From Bacteroidales bacterium (lineage in GTDB: Bacteria > Bacteroidota > Bacteroidia > Bacteroidales > UBA932): a DNA stretch of 64,000 bases. Numbering within the stretch: position 1 is the stretch's first letter; every line of letters begins with the position of its first letter. The translations under genes and the position numbers were made by a program. Location of the stretch: contig JAFYYM010000090.1 in assembly GCA_017557535.1 (NCBI GenBank), positions 1 through 64,000 on the forward strand, given 5' to 3'. This document shows, one piece after another, positions 8,022-17,014 of this stretch. Below the pieces are notes generated by a model. The model was not told where the DNA came from and made no database searches. It saw only the letters and a list, made by a program, of their open reading frames with translations.

Positions 8022-10790
8022 CTATCTATCCCAGTAGCTGGTGCTCTTCTTGAACCTCAGCAAGTCCGAGAGCGCCGCGGCGTTTGCGGAGATTATGAAT
8101 GAATATGACTGGTACATTCCGGCAGGCACCCAAGACACGGCGATATTGAAGCAGTGAAGGTCGTATTTGAATGACATCTGGGAAGTGGTCATCTTCATCG
8201 CGACAAAATCCCATCCCGTCTGCGCCTGAACAGACATTTTCGGCGTCAGCTGCAGATTGCCGGATACGCCAAGGGTCTGGGTGTACCTATCATTCTTGAA
8301 CAGCTGCTGGTTAACATAGCTGTAGGACCTGCTCATTGATAGGGAATAATTGAAATTGAGGCTCCATGGCACGTTGGGGTTGGTGTAATACAGCCAACCT
8401 CCAGGTATGTACTCTCCCGTCACAGGATGGTAATAAATCCTCCTGTAATAATCCGCCGGACTTCCTCCTTTCGTATTACCGTCATTCCCTTTGAAAGCTC
8501 CCTTGCCGGAGAGGGAATATGACATGGAAGCGCTGAAATTCGTCAGACGGAGGGGCACACCAGTCTGAATAATATTAAACTTGTTGATCCTGGTTCCTCT
8601 CTCATTGATCGCATATGGATCGAAATTCAGGTTACCGTTGATTCCAAGCTTCCCGAAGATCGAGGTTGACATACTGATGCCCACATTGTTCATACCCAAT
8701 GAGTCAGCCAGGAAATTGTAACCTGTGTTGATGTTTAGCTGGTCAAGGATCTTAACCTTCTTTGACCCGGTCCCGGTCGTGTCTTTCGGATCACGTACTT
8801 TGGCCTCGAGGTTATTGCCGATTGACAAGCTCATCGTGGCTGACCGGCCTCTACCAGGGACTGAGTTCAACTGTCCCGAGTACTTGTTATACTCATATTT
8901 CCTTTGAACGCCCAATGTGTCAGTATACTCAAGCGTACGGTATCCGTTGAACGCCTTTGCCTTGTCAGGGCTGAAACTCATGCTCAAACTCGGTGAGACG
9001 ACATGCCTCAAAGCCTGTAGTCTGTGATAATTGCCGAAATTGAACATTCCGTAAAGGCGGGTGCTCATCGAGACTGACCCGGAATAATCATGAGTCGCGC
9101 CAAATGTGGACAAAGGAGAGCTCATCTTTGTCTCGACCCTATTGGTCTCAGGATTGAAGACGGCGTTCGTCTCCCTGAAGAACCAGTTCATTCCGTAATT
9201 CACCGAAGGCGTGAAATTCAAGTAGTTGAATAGAGTGAAAGACGGGAGGCCGATATTGAATTTATGGGACATTCCATTGTTGAACTTGTCAAGGAATCCC
9301 GGCTCCCCGAACTCTGAGGCCTTGAAATTAACCTTGTTCTGAAGCGTGGTGTTGTAGGCGAGTGAGAACTTCTCGTAGAACCTCTCCTTACCGACACGGT
9401 TCTTTATCTTGAATGGATAGAACCTGGTGACCGAGAATGTGACGTTAGGAAGGGTGAATGAATATGAGCTGTCCCTGGAGTTCTGACTGTGCAGAGCGTT
9501 CACTGACAGGTTGAATTTGCCGTTCCAGTTCTTCGAGAATGAGACTGAGGATGATATCTGGTTCTGCAACGCATCGGAGATTGACCGGGAGTTGTAACGG
9601 CTGTTCGAAGGGCTTGAGAAATTGACAGAAGCCGAGAACGACTGTCCTGGGTGTGCCTTCGCATCCTGGGAGTGAGACCACTTCAGACCGAAATTCTTGC
9701 TTTGGAAGAAATCCGTGCTGCCTCGCTCACCAGTCTGGTCGACTGAATAATTGAAAGCGAAGTTACCGGAGAACTTGTAATTGACCTTATACCTGGAGTT
9801 GATGTTCGCCGCCCAAGATCCAAGGGTGTAGTAGTCTCCGGTCATGGATATATCGAAAAAGTCTCCAATCACGAAATACATTCCAGCGTCCCTGAGGTAG
9901 AAACCGCGGGCGTTCTCCTCGCCGAAAGACGGCATGAGCATACCTGTCGCCCTTTCAGGGCGTTTTGGTATGAAACCGAACGGAATCGCGACAAAAGGAA
10001 GATCAACATCCTCCACGACAAGGTGCGCAGGTCCGAAAACCGTCTTTTGTGAAGGCCTGGTGACGACTTTGGCGGAGGAAAGCTTGAGATAATAGTGGGG
10101 ATGCTCCAGGTCGCAGACAGTGTACTTGCCCTGTGTGATATTAATAGACCTGTCGGGAAGCATCTTTATGTTCTTGCCGTGGAGTATACCGTCATCTTCC
10201 TGAGTGATCATGTTGGTGATTCTGGCCTTTCTCGTGTTGAAGTTGTACTTGATTTCCTCCATGTTGAAAGTCTGCTTGCCCTGGGTCATCACAGGCTGGC
10301 CCTTCCATTCACCGGTAAGAGTATCGTAAGTGCCTCTGGCAAAAACGGTTCCGCTGTTCATGTCATACTCCATGTAGTCAGCCTTGAGCTTAATATTCTC
10401 ATAGCTGACCTCCACGTCTCCCCAGTAATACATTTTCCTTTGCCCGTCAGTGAACACCTGCTTTGAGGAGTCCTTGGCGGCGGAGAAGGCTGGCTTGGAG
10501 ATTGAGCTTTTCTTGAGAAGATCCAGTGAGTCGGCTCGTGCGCGGCTGATCGAGTCCCTTCTGAGGGTAAGGGAATCTTTGATCTCAGGGATAGTGTCCT
10601 TTAAGGCGAGAGTATCCTTGACGACGAGAGTGTCAGGGACCTGCTCTTTCTCCATATCTTTCTCAGTCCGAGCGGCTACCCTGGCCGCGCGACGATCCCT
10701 CCGGGGATTCTGGCCAAAAACCGTCAACCCAGTGAGAAACGCGACAAACAATGCCAATATTATAGTATATGTATGCTTTTTGGAATGCAA
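8022..10790 (-). CDS. lptD: LptD/OstA-like outer-membrane LPS assembly protein
   Basis: Predicted outer-membrane translocon component that places lipopolysaccharide in the outer leaflet. The 922-aa protein begins with a signal peptide (about 1-26, ending VFGQ). A short charged linker leads to an OstA-like periplasmic beta-jellyroll (about 125-250, YWGDVEVSYENIKLKADYME and following strands), then a long LptD beta-barrel with alternating hydrophobic and aromatic strands. Length is in the usual range for Bacteroidota LptD. It lies upstream of rho on the same strand with a 61-bp gap and diverges from the amidase gene. Confidence 0.88.
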   Translation of the reverse strand: MHSKKHTYTIILALFVAFLTGLTVFGQNPRRDRRAARVAARTEKDMEKEQVPDTLVVKDTLALKDTIPEIKDSLTLRRDSISRARADSLDLLKKSSISKPAFSAAKDSSKQVFTDGQRKMYYWGDVEVSYENIKLKADYMEYDMNSGTVFARGTYDTLTGEWKGQPVMTQGKQTFNMEEIKYNFNTRKARITNMITQEDDGILHGKNIKMLPDRSINITQGKYTVCDLEHPHYYLKLSSAKVVTRPSQKTVFGPAHLVVEDVDLPFVAIPFGFIPKRPERATGMLMPSFGEENARGFYLRDAGMYFVIGDFFDISMTGDYYTLGSWAANINSRYKVNYKFSGNFAFNYSVDQTGERGSTDFFQSKNFGLKWSHSQDAKAHPGQSFSASVNFSSPSNSRYNSRSISDALQNQISSSVSFSKNWNGKFNLSVNALHSQNSRDSSYSFTLPNVTFSVTRFYPFKIKNRVGKERFYEKFSLAYNTTLQNKVNFKASEFGEPGFLDKFNNGMSHKFNIGLPSFTLFNYLNFTPSVNYGMNWFFRETNAVFNPETNRVETKMSSPLSTFGATHDYSGSVSMSTRLYGMFNFGNYHRLQALRHVVSPSLSMSFSPDKAKAFNGYRTLEYTDTLGVQRKYEYNKYSGQLNSVPGRGRSATMSLSIGNNLEAKVRDPKDTTGTGSKKVKILDQLNINTGYNFLADSLGMNNVGISMSTSIFGKLGINGNLNFDPYAINERGTRINKFNIIQTGVPLRLTNFSASMSYSLSGKGAFKGNDGNTKGGSPADYYRRIYYHPVTGEYIPGGWLYYTNPNVPWSLNFNYSLSMSRSYSYVNQQLFKNDRYTQTLGVSGNLQLTPKMSVQAQTGWDFVAMKMTTSQMSFKYDLHCFNIAVSWVPAGMYQSYSFIISANAAALSDLLRFKKSTSYWDR

Positions 10791-10799
10791 TTTTATTCT

Positions 10800-10809
10800 T
10801 AAATTCGCG
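10800..10809 (+). promoter_or_regulatory. Candidate amidase -7 box (TAAATTCGCG)
   Basis: TAAATTCGCG is a one-base variant of TAnnTTTG, 20 nt upstream of the amidase ATG at 10830; a TTTG at 10779-10782 could be the -33 element (17-bp spacing). The predicted start point falls inside the oppositely directed lptD box at 10814-10821. Confidence 0.4.
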
Positions 10810-10813
10810 ATAA

Positions 10814-10821
10814 CAAATATA
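10814..10821 (-). promoter_or_regulatory. Candidate lptD -7 box (TATATTTG)
   Basis: On the minus strand TATATTTG matches the Bacteroidota -7 consensus exactly, 23 nt upstream of the lptD ATG. A TTG lies 22 nt further upstream. Confidence 0.5.
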
Positions 10822-10829
10822 CGACTATT

Positions 10830-12044
10830 TTGGATATCATTCGCAATTTTCTTGCCGTAGTCTCAGTGGTCGCGCCTTTTCTGGCGACCGTGCCCGCATT
10901 CGGGCAGGCCTCATCTTCGCCCATCAAGCTCTCGACAGTCGTCATCGACCCGGGGCATGGAGGCAAGGATGCCGGCTGTATCAGTCCGAGCGGCAAGACC
11001 ATGGAGAAGACAGTCGTGCTCAGCATAGCTTCCCGCCTGGCAGAGAAAATCCGCACCGGGTATCCGGATGTCAATGTCATAATGACAAGGACCGACGACA
11101 GTTTCGTCGAGCTGCAGGGGAGGGCCGATATAGCTAACAAGGCAAAAGCCAACCTTTTCATTTCCATACACGTGAACTCTGTCGACGGAAAGAAATCAGG
11201 GCCCAACGGCTATTCAGTCCACATCTTGGGGCAGTACACCAGCAAGAAAAAGGATCTCTATGCCGGAAATATGGAAGTCGTCCGCAGGGAGAACTCCGTG
11301 ATCATGCTCGAGGACGATTACACCACAAAGTATGAGGGTTTCAATCCCTCGGACCCCGAGTCGTATATTTTCATGAACCTGATGCAGAACTCTTTCCTTG
11401 AGCAAAGCTTCAAGTTCGCCCGCTTCATTGACGAGGAGATGAAAGGAGGAGCGTTCAAGGCTAGCCGAGGCATCTCACAGGATCCTTTCTATGTACTTTG
11501 GAGAACGGCGATGCCCGCTGTCCTGGTCGAATGTGGTTTCATGTCCAATCCTTCCGACCGCGAGGCTCTGATCTCCTCGGCTGGGAAAGAGAGAATCGCC
11601 ACTGACCTATACAAGGCGTTCGTGAAATATAAGAAGGATTATGATGGCGCCTCAGCTGTCGCTCCTGTAACCCCCGCCATTCCAGAAAAGGCTCCTGAGG
11701 TCGAGCCCAAAACAGAGGAGCCAAAGCCCCAGGTCACTGAAGAGCCAGCTGAGAGCGAGGCCGAAACCAAGGCTGAGACTGAAGTGAAGGTCGAGGAACC
11801 CGTTTCCGACGGAGTGATTTATGGAATCCAGGTATTGGCTTCATCCAAGGTCATGTCTCCCTCTGACAAATATTTCATGGGTCACGATATGGGGAGCTAC
11901 AAGGTGAATAATCTTTACAAATATGTGATCTGCCGTTCGAGCGATTTATCACAGGTCAAGGAGTCGTTTTCAACAGTGAAAAGTTCATATCCTGATAGCT
12001 TCATCGTGAAGGTTGAAAATGGCGCGGTCACCAGGGTCAAGTAG
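10830..12044 (+). CDS. N-acetylmuramoyl-L-alanine amidase with C-terminal SPOR domain
   Basis: Zinc amidase that cuts the stem peptide from peptidoglycan, probably during cell separation. The 404 aa comprise a signal peptide (1-26, ending AFGQ), an Amidase_3 domain (34-270) with predicted zinc ligands His43 (DPGHGG), Glu59 and His114 (SIHVNS) and catalytic Glu234 (LVECGF), a Pro/Glu-rich linker (276-326), and a SPOR-like domain (about 328-404). SPOR domains bind denuded glycans at division sites, so septal targeting is inferred. It diverges from lptD with only 39 bp between start codons. Confidence 0.93.
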   Translation: MDIIRNFLAVVSVVAPFLATVPAFGQASSSPIKLSTVVIDPGHGGKDAGCISPSGKTMEKTVVLSIASRLAEKIRTGYPDVNVIMTRTDDSFVELQGRADIANKAKANLFISIHVNSVDGKKSGPNGYSVHILGQYTSKKKDLYAGNMEVVRRENSVIMLEDDYTTKYEGFNPSDPESYIFMNLMQNSFLEQSFKFARFIDEEMKGGAFKASRGISQDPFYVLWRTAMPAVLVECGFMSNPSDREALISSAGKERIATDLYKAFVKYKKDYDGASAVAPVTPAIPEKAPEVEPKTEEPKPQVTEEPAESEAETKAETEVKVEEPVSDGVIYGIQVLASSKVMSPSDKYFMGHDMGSYKVNNLYKYVICRSSDLSQVKESFSTVKSSYPDSFIVKVENGAVTRVK

Positions 12045-12216
12045 CCTCAATATAGAAGTCGTTCATCCATCGTTATTTAGCATTTTTACCCTTTCGGGAA
12101 GTAGCTGATTATTAGCCAATTAAGGTAATCGGCTTTGTCGATTGGTTTTCTCTATATAAGGAAAATAAAAATCAAAAACAATAATAAAAAAGTTTTTTTA
12201 TAAAGTTATTTTCCTC

Positions 12217-12224
12217 CATTTTTG
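12217..12224 (+). promoter_or_regulatory. Candidate dnaA -7 box (CATTTTTG)
   Basis: CATTTTTG differs from TAnnTTTG at one position and lies about 57 nt before the dnaA ATG. The 237-bp spacer at 12045-12281 is AT-rich. I see no cluster of TTATNCACA DnaA boxes in it. Confidence 0.3.
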
Positions 12225-12281
12225 CACTTGAAAGCGAGAGGAAGAATCCTCCCTGGCTGAACCACTTTTTTACAGATATTA

Positions 12282-13706
12282 ATGACTGAACTGGAAAGAC
12301 ATATTTCAGTATGGAATGAGTGTCTTAGGATCTTCGAACAGAACGTTGATCCGAAGCAGTTCAGTGTGTGGTTCAAGACCATAGTTCCGGTCTCTCTCGA
12401 GGGCTCGACATTGACTTTAGAGGTTCCTACGGATTTCTTCAGAAGCTATCTAGAGGACGCATATCTCCCCATCATCAAAATGGCGCTTCGCAGGGTGATC
12501 GGCCCTGACGCCAAGTTGATGTACAGGATTCATCCTGTCAGGAAAGAGGCCCCAATGGTATTCAGCGCCTCCCACGGCAACGTCCCTGAGAACAAATCGG
12601 TGATGCTCAGCACCTTCCAGGCGTCAAGCAATCCCGGTCCTTTCGTGTTCCCTGGTCTTCAGAAGGTGAAGATCAACCCCAGGTTGAATCCTGCCTACTG
12701 CTTCGAGAACATGGTGAAGGGGGAGTGCAACAAGATGGGGATTAACGCTGGCGTCAACATCTCAGACAAACCTGGCAAGACTCCCTTCAATCCACTCTTC
12801 GTGTTCGGAGGCCCCGGACTCGGAAAGACACATCTTGCCCAAGCCATTGGTATCGCGATTCATGACTCTTACCCGGACCTGATAGTCCTATATGTCACTG
12901 GCAACGAGTTCAAGACCCAGTACATGAACGCTGTCCACCAGAACAAGCTGGCGGATTTCATGGCCTACTACATGAGGATCGACGTCCTGATTGTCGATGA
13001 TATCCATGAGCTTGTGGGACCTGCCTCGCAAAACGCTTTCTTCAACATTTTCAACCATCTCCACCAGTCAGGGAAGCAGCTTGTCTTCACTTCAGACCGT
13101 GCCCCCGTTGATCTCATGAACTTTGAGGAGAGACTGCTCTCCCGTTTCAAGTGGGGACTGTCCGTTGAACTCGAGAGGCCTGACATGCCCACAAGGCTCG
13201 CCATGTTGAAAGCCAGGTGCGCCCGCGAGGGTGTCTCTGTCGACGAGAGTGTCCTTGAGCTTCTCGCTTCGAAAATCAGGTCCAATTTCCGCGAGCTGGA
13301 GGGTGCCTTGATCTCGCTGATCGCCAGCGCGACGCTCTGCCATGAGGAAATAACCATGGAACTGGCGGAGAGAGTTACAGGTAACATAGTCAGCGAGGAG
13401 CGTGAAGATGTCACCATGGACAAGGTCCAGGATGTTGTCTGCGAATATTTCAACATCACCCGCGAGACCTTGCTGTCCAAATCCAGGAAAAGGAATATCG
13501 TCCAGGCCCGCCAGATAGCGATGTACCTGAGCCGCAATCTTATTGGCGGCTGCTCCTTGTCGACGATTGGTATGGAGCTTGGAGGAAAAGACCATGCTAC
13601 AGTGCTGCACGCATGCAATACGGTGTCGGATCTGATGTCCACCGACAAACTGTTCAGGCAATATGTCTCCGACATCGAAAGGATGCTTGTTCCTGTAGCC
13701 AGATAA
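12282..13706 (+). CDS. dnaA: Chromosomal replication initiator DnaA
   Basis: Binds and opens the replication origin. The 474 aa show domain I (about 1-85), a linker, the AAA+ domain III with P-loop GGPGLGKT (176-183) and Walker B LIVDDIHE (236-243), and the DNA-binding domain IV with signature GGKDHATVLHA (434-444). Length and motifs are normal. It is followed after 17 bp by pepD and then rpe, apparently one unit. Origin-like DnaA-box clusters are not visible next to the gene. Confidence 0.98.
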   Translation: MTELERHISVWNECLRIFEQNVDPKQFSVWFKTIVPVSLEGSTLTLEVPTDFFRSYLEDAYLPIIKMALRRVIGPDAKLMYRIHPVRKEAPMVFSASHGNVPENKSVMLSTFQASSNPGPFVFPGLQKVKINPRLNPAYCFENMVKGECNKMGINAGVNISDKPGKTPFNPLFVFGGPGLGKTHLAQAIGIAIHDSYPDLIVLYVTGNEFKTQYMNAVHQNKLADFMAYYMRIDVLIVDDIHELVGPASQNAFFNIFNHLHQSGKQLVFTSDRAPVDLMNFEERLLSRFKWGLSVELERPDMPTRLAMLKARCAREGVSVDESVLELLASKIRSNFRELEGALISLIASATLCHEEITMELAERVTGNIVSEEREDVTMDKVQDVVCEYFNITRETLLSKSRKRNIVQARQIAMYLSRNLIGGCSLSTIGMELGGKDHATVLHACNTVSDLMSTDKLFRQYVSDIERMLVPVAR

Positions 13707-13723
13707 TTAATACTGGCGTCAAT

Positions 13724-15148
13724 ATGAATTCATCCAGAGTACTTGAGATCTTCAAGGAGATTACCCGTATCCCGAGGGAATCGGGACATGAGGAGCTCAT
13801 TAAAGCTTTCCTTATCAATTTCGCCATTCAAAGGAACTTGGAATACAAGACCGATGAGGTCGGCAATGTCGTCATCGTCAAGGCGGCTTCGCCGGGAAAG
13901 GAGAATGTGCCTCCGATTGTCCTCCAAGGCCATCAGGATATGGTCTGCGAGAAAAGGAACGGTGTGGAGCATGACTTCATGAAAGACCCCATCAACTATG
14001 TGATTGAGGACGGTTGGATGATCGCCAAGGACACGACGCTCGGAGCCGATGACGGGATTGGAGTCGCGGCTATGCTCGCCCTTCTGGAAAGTGATCTTCC
14101 CATGGGGAGGCTGGAATGCGTGTTCACCGTTTCCGAGGAGACCGGCATGGATGGAGCCTTTGGCATGGAACCCGGATTCTTCACTGGGAAAACATTGATC
14201 AATCTTGACTCTGAGGATGAGGGTCAGATGTTCATCGGCTGTGCCGGTGGGCTGGAGACATTCGCTTGTTTCGATTATACACCCGAGGACATTGCCCCTG
14301 GCTACGCTCCTGTCAAGATAGAGATAACCGGGGCCATTGGAGGCCATAGTGGTGACGACATCGACAAGGGCAGGGCGAACACCATTCAGATTATGGCTCG
14401 CTTCCTGTTCAGCGAGCTTCCATATGGAATGCGCCTCATAATGATCAAAGGTGGCAATAAACACAACGCCATAGCCCGTGAGTGCGAGGCCATAATCTCG
14501 GTCCGGGACAGGGAAGCTACCATCGCCCGCTTCAATTCATTCGCCGAGGATGTCAAGAGGGAATATTCCAGGACAGATCCCAATATCAAGATGAAAGCCG
14601 ACAATTTCCGGTGCACTGAAAAACCCGTGGACTCCGATGTGGCTGACCGTCTTATCAAGGCACTTTTCGCATGCCCTCACGGCGTGGAATCAATGAGTCA
14701 TGAGATTTCCGGCCTTGTGGAGACTTCCACAAACCTCGCCGCTGTACGCATGAGGCATTCCGGAAGGATTGAGGTATTGACTAGCCAGAGAAGCGCTATT
14801 CCGTCAGCAAGAAGGATGATCGCGGCCAAGGTGGAGGCTTGCTTCCTGCTGGCAGGAGCCACTGTACAGCACACTGCCGAATATCCGGGATGGGCCCCGA
14901 ATATTGACTCTCCAATCCTCAAGCTGTGCGTTGAGTCCTACAAGCGGCTGTTTGGCTATGAGCCGGAGGTGAAAGCCATACACGCTGGTCTGGAATGCGG
15001 TCTCTTTGGCGAGAAGTTCGGAGACATCGACATGATTTCTTTCGGTCCGACCTTGAGAGGCGTTCATGCTCCCGGTGAGAAACTCGAGCTCGCATCACTT
15101 GACAAATTCGTCGAGCATCTCACGGATGTGGTAACTTCCTTCAAATAG
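13724..15148 (+). CDS. pepD: Aminoacyl-histidine dipeptidase (PepD, M20 family)
   Basis: Zinc-dependent cytosolic dipeptidase of the carnosinase type, cleaving Xaa-His and other dipeptides. The frame opens earlier inside dnaA, but the ATG at 13724 gives the normal 474-aa protein starting MNSSRVLEIF. Metal and catalytic residues are visible: His70 and Asp72 in LQGHQDMV, the bridging Asp109 in GADDGIG, and Glu138/Glu139 in VSEETGMDGA. A His downstream (AIHAGLECG) fits the last metal ligand. It lies 17 bp after dnaA and 2 bp before rpe. Confidence 0.93.
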   Translation: MNSSRVLEIFKEITRIPRESGHEELIKAFLINFAIQRNLEYKTDEVGNVVIVKAASPGKENVPPIVLQGHQDMVCEKRNGVEHDFMKDPINYVIEDGWMIAKDTTLGADDGIGVAAMLALLESDLPMGRLECVFTVSEETGMDGAFGMEPGFFTGKTLINLDSEDEGQMFIGCAGGLETFACFDYTPEDIAPGYAPVKIEITGAIGGHSGDDIDKGRANTIQIMARFLFSELPYGMRLIMIKGGNKHNAIARECEAIISVRDREATIARFNSFAEDVKREYSRTDPNIKMKADNFRCTEKPVDSDVADRLIKALFACPHGVESMSHEISGLVETSTNLAAVRMRHSGRIEVLTSQRSAIPSARRMIAAKVEACFLLAGATVQHTAEYPGWAPNIDSPILKLCVESYKRLFGYEPEVKAIHAGLECGLFGEKFGDIDMISFGPTLRGVHAPGEKLELASLDKFVEHLTDVVTSFK

Positions 15149-15150
15149 CC

Positions 15151-15804
15151 ATGGTCAAGATAGCCCCATCAATACTCGCCGCCGATTTCCTCAATCTGGA
15201 GAGGGATGTCAAGCTTGTCAACGACCACGCTGACCTGCTTCATTTTGACGTTATGGATGGATGCCTGGTTCCCAATCTGTCTTTTGGGTTCCCGGTACTA
15301 GACGCGGTTGCAAAAGTCACTGACATACCCCTTGATGTCCATCTCATGATCATCAATCCTGACAAGTACATCGAACGCTTCGCGGAAGCCGGAGCCGGTC
15401 TTATCAGTTTCCATCTGGAAGCGGCTGATGAGGCTGGTAAAGATCCTAGGGAGTATATCGCCCTGGCAAAGTCATGTGGCGTCAAGGCTGGACTGGCCAT
15501 AGATCCTGACATTCCGGTAGAGAGGCTCTACCCTTATATTCCTGACGTGGATTTCTTCCTTATCATGTCTGTCTTCGCCGGATTCGGAGGGCAGAAGTTC
15601 ATTCCAGAATCCATCGGAAGGATAGCCGCTTTGAGGGCCGAGATGGATAGGATAGGTATATTCAAGGATATCGAAGTTGATGGAGGGGTTTCGGCCTCAA
15701 ACGCCCACGCTTTAGTCAAGGCTGGAGCCACTATGCTGGTCGCCGGAAGCTCGGTTTTCAAAGCGGAGGATCCGATTGGGGCTATTGCTCAAATGAGACT
15801 TTAG
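15151..15804 (+). CDS. rpe: Ribulose-phosphate 3-epimerase
   Basis: Interconverts ribulose-5-phosphate and xylulose-5-phosphate in the pentose phosphate pathway. The 217-aa TIM barrel carries the expected family motifs: SILAADFLNL at the N-terminus, HFDVMDG with metal-binding His and Asp, DVHLMI, and VDGGV near residue 176. Length is standard. It starts 2 bp after pepD, and its TAG stop overlaps the birA stop by 4 nt in convergent orientation. Confidence 0.96.
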   Translation: MVKIAPSILAADFLNLERDVKLVNDHADLLHFDVMDGCLVPNLSFGFPVLDAVAKVTDIPLDVHLMIINPDKYIERFAEAGAGLISFHLEAADEAGKDPREYIALAKSCGVKAGLAIDPDIPVERLYPYIPDVDFFLIMSVFAGFGGQKFIPESIGRIAALRAEMDRIGIFKDIEVDGGVSASNAHALVKAGATMLVAGSSVFKAEDPIGAIAQMRL

Positions 15805-16559
15805 ATAATATAGCTTATCTCCTTGAAGGCGAACTTTTTAAGTTCGCCATTTTTATCCTCCAAGCACAGCAATCCACCAGGAGTGACGCCAATAATTTTG
15901 CCTTCAAAAACCTGCCCGTCTGGGCAAGAAGCATATTCGTGGAAAGTGTCTTTGCGATACAGTAGAGACTCATACTCCTGACTGGCGGAAGAGGTGTCTC
16001 CGTCTGAAAGGACCCTTTTGAACGAATCCGCCAAGTATCCGGAGAGAATCTCAAGCTCAGCCACAAGGTCGAAACTCTTCCCGGTCAACACAGTCATTGA
16101 TGTCGGGTTCAATAGTTGCGCAGGGAATTCTTTCTGGTTGACATTCAGTCCTATCCCGACGATGCTTGAGGCGATATTTCCAGAAGCCAAAGTGTTCTCG
16201 ATCAACATCCCGCAGATCTTTTTGTTCCTGACATAAATGTCGTTTGGCCATTTGATTGAACATGCTATTCCCTTCTCATTGAGGTATTTGGCCACAGCGA
16301 GAGTAGCGGCTTTAGTGATAAGGAAACTCTTGTTGGCGGATAGTGCCGGGAATCCTTCCTCTCCAAATCGCAGCACCATGGAGAAGGTGAGATTCTCACC
16401 GCCCCTGGAATGCCATGTGTTACCTCTCTGCCCACGGCCGGCGGTTTGAAGGATAGCGGCGGCAACTGACAGATTGTCATACTCGGAAAAGTGCCTCCTG
16501 ACCTCCTCCTGAGTGGAATCCGTCTCTTCCATCCACCTGATATTCAACTTATCAGCCAT
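15801..16559 (-). CDS. birA: Biotin--[acetyl-CoA-carboxylase] ligase
   Basis: Activates biotin as biotinyl-AMP and attaches it to carboxylase carrier proteins. The 252-aa protein contains the biotin/ATP site GRGQRGNTW (41-49) and KWPNDIYV (103-110), followed by the small C-terminal domain. It lacks the N-terminal winged-helix repressor domain of E. coli BirA, so it is a ligase only. It diverges from rsfS, and its stop overlaps that of rpe. Confidence 0.95.
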   Translation of the reverse strand: MADKLNIRWMEETDSTQEEVRRHFSEYDNLSVAAAILQTAGRGQRGNTWHSRGGENLTFSMVLRFGEEGFPALSANKSFLITKAATLAVAKYLNEKGIACSIKWPNDIYVRNKKICGMLIENTLASGNIASSIVGIGLNVNQKEFPAQLLNPTSMTVLTGKSFDLVAELEILSGYLADSFKRVLSDGDTSSASQEYESLLYRKDTFHEYASCPDGQVFEGKIIGVTPGGLLCLEDKNGELKKFAFKEISYII

Positions 16560-16584
16560 TGGCTCGGAAATTGTCGTTTTTTAT

Positions 16585-16592
16585 TATATTTG
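16585..16592 (+). promoter_or_regulatory. Candidate rsfS-operon -7 box (TATATTTG)
   Basis: Exact TAnnTTTG match 41 nt upstream of rsfS. The opposing birA box lies just downstream at 16606-16615, so the two predicted start points almost coincide and the promoters should interfere. Confidence 0.45.
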
Positions 16593-16605
16593 TATGATTT
16601 AACAA

Positions 16606-16615
16606 CGCGAAAATA
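16606..16615 (-). promoter_or_regulatory. Candidate birA -7 box (TATTTTCGCG)
   Basis: On the minus strand TATTTTCGCG, the TTCG variant of TAnnTTTG, lies 46 nt upstream of the birA ATG. No good TTG is seen at 19 bp. Confidence 0.3.
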
Positions 16616-16633
16616 ACAAAGTTTATCAACAAT

Positions 16634-17014
16634 ATGATCACACACGACCTCAGAGTCATGGCTGACGCCATGCTTGACAAGAAGGCCCAGAATGTAATAG
16701 GAGTCGACCTCAGGTCGATAGGTACCGCGATCACTGACCATTTCATGATATGCGACGCCGCATCCACCACAAACGTCAACGCCATAGCCGACAATGTGAT
16801 TGACAAAATGCGTGAATTGGGAAGGAAGCCTCTCCGCACCCAGGGGATGGAGAACAACTTCTGGATCATACTTGATTATGGTGACATCGTCGCTCACATT
16901 TTCCTGACCGAATACAGACAGTTCTACAGGCTTGAGGAACTCTGGGCGGACGCTCCGCAGAAAGAGTACAAAGACAGGCCGAAGACTAAAAAGAAGACAA
17001 CAAATGCCGAATAA
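16634..17014 (+). CDS. rsfS: Ribosome silencing factor RsfS
   Basis: Binds ribosomal protein uL14 and blocks subunit joining when nutrients are scarce. The 126 aa show the RsfS/Iojap fold with the family pattern VDLRSIGTAITDHFMICDA and, near the middle, LRTQGMENNFWIILDYGDIVAHIF. The lysine-rich tail (TKKKTTNAE) is extra. The 3' end overlaps the ftsH start by 11 nt, implying coupled translation. First gene of the rsfS-ftsH-cdsA-psd unit. Confidence 0.95.
   Translation: MITHDLRVMADAMLDKKAQNVIGVDLRSIGTAITDHFMICDAASTTNVNAIADNVIDKMRELGRKPLRTQGMENNFWIILDYGDIVAHIFLTEYRQFYRLEELWADAPQKEYKDRPKTKKKTTNAE

Noticed and set aside
12045-12281. Replication origin next to dnaA
   Set aside because: No cluster of TTATNCACA boxes is visible. 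The spacer is AT-rich with only a weak AATCG/CGATT hairpin.
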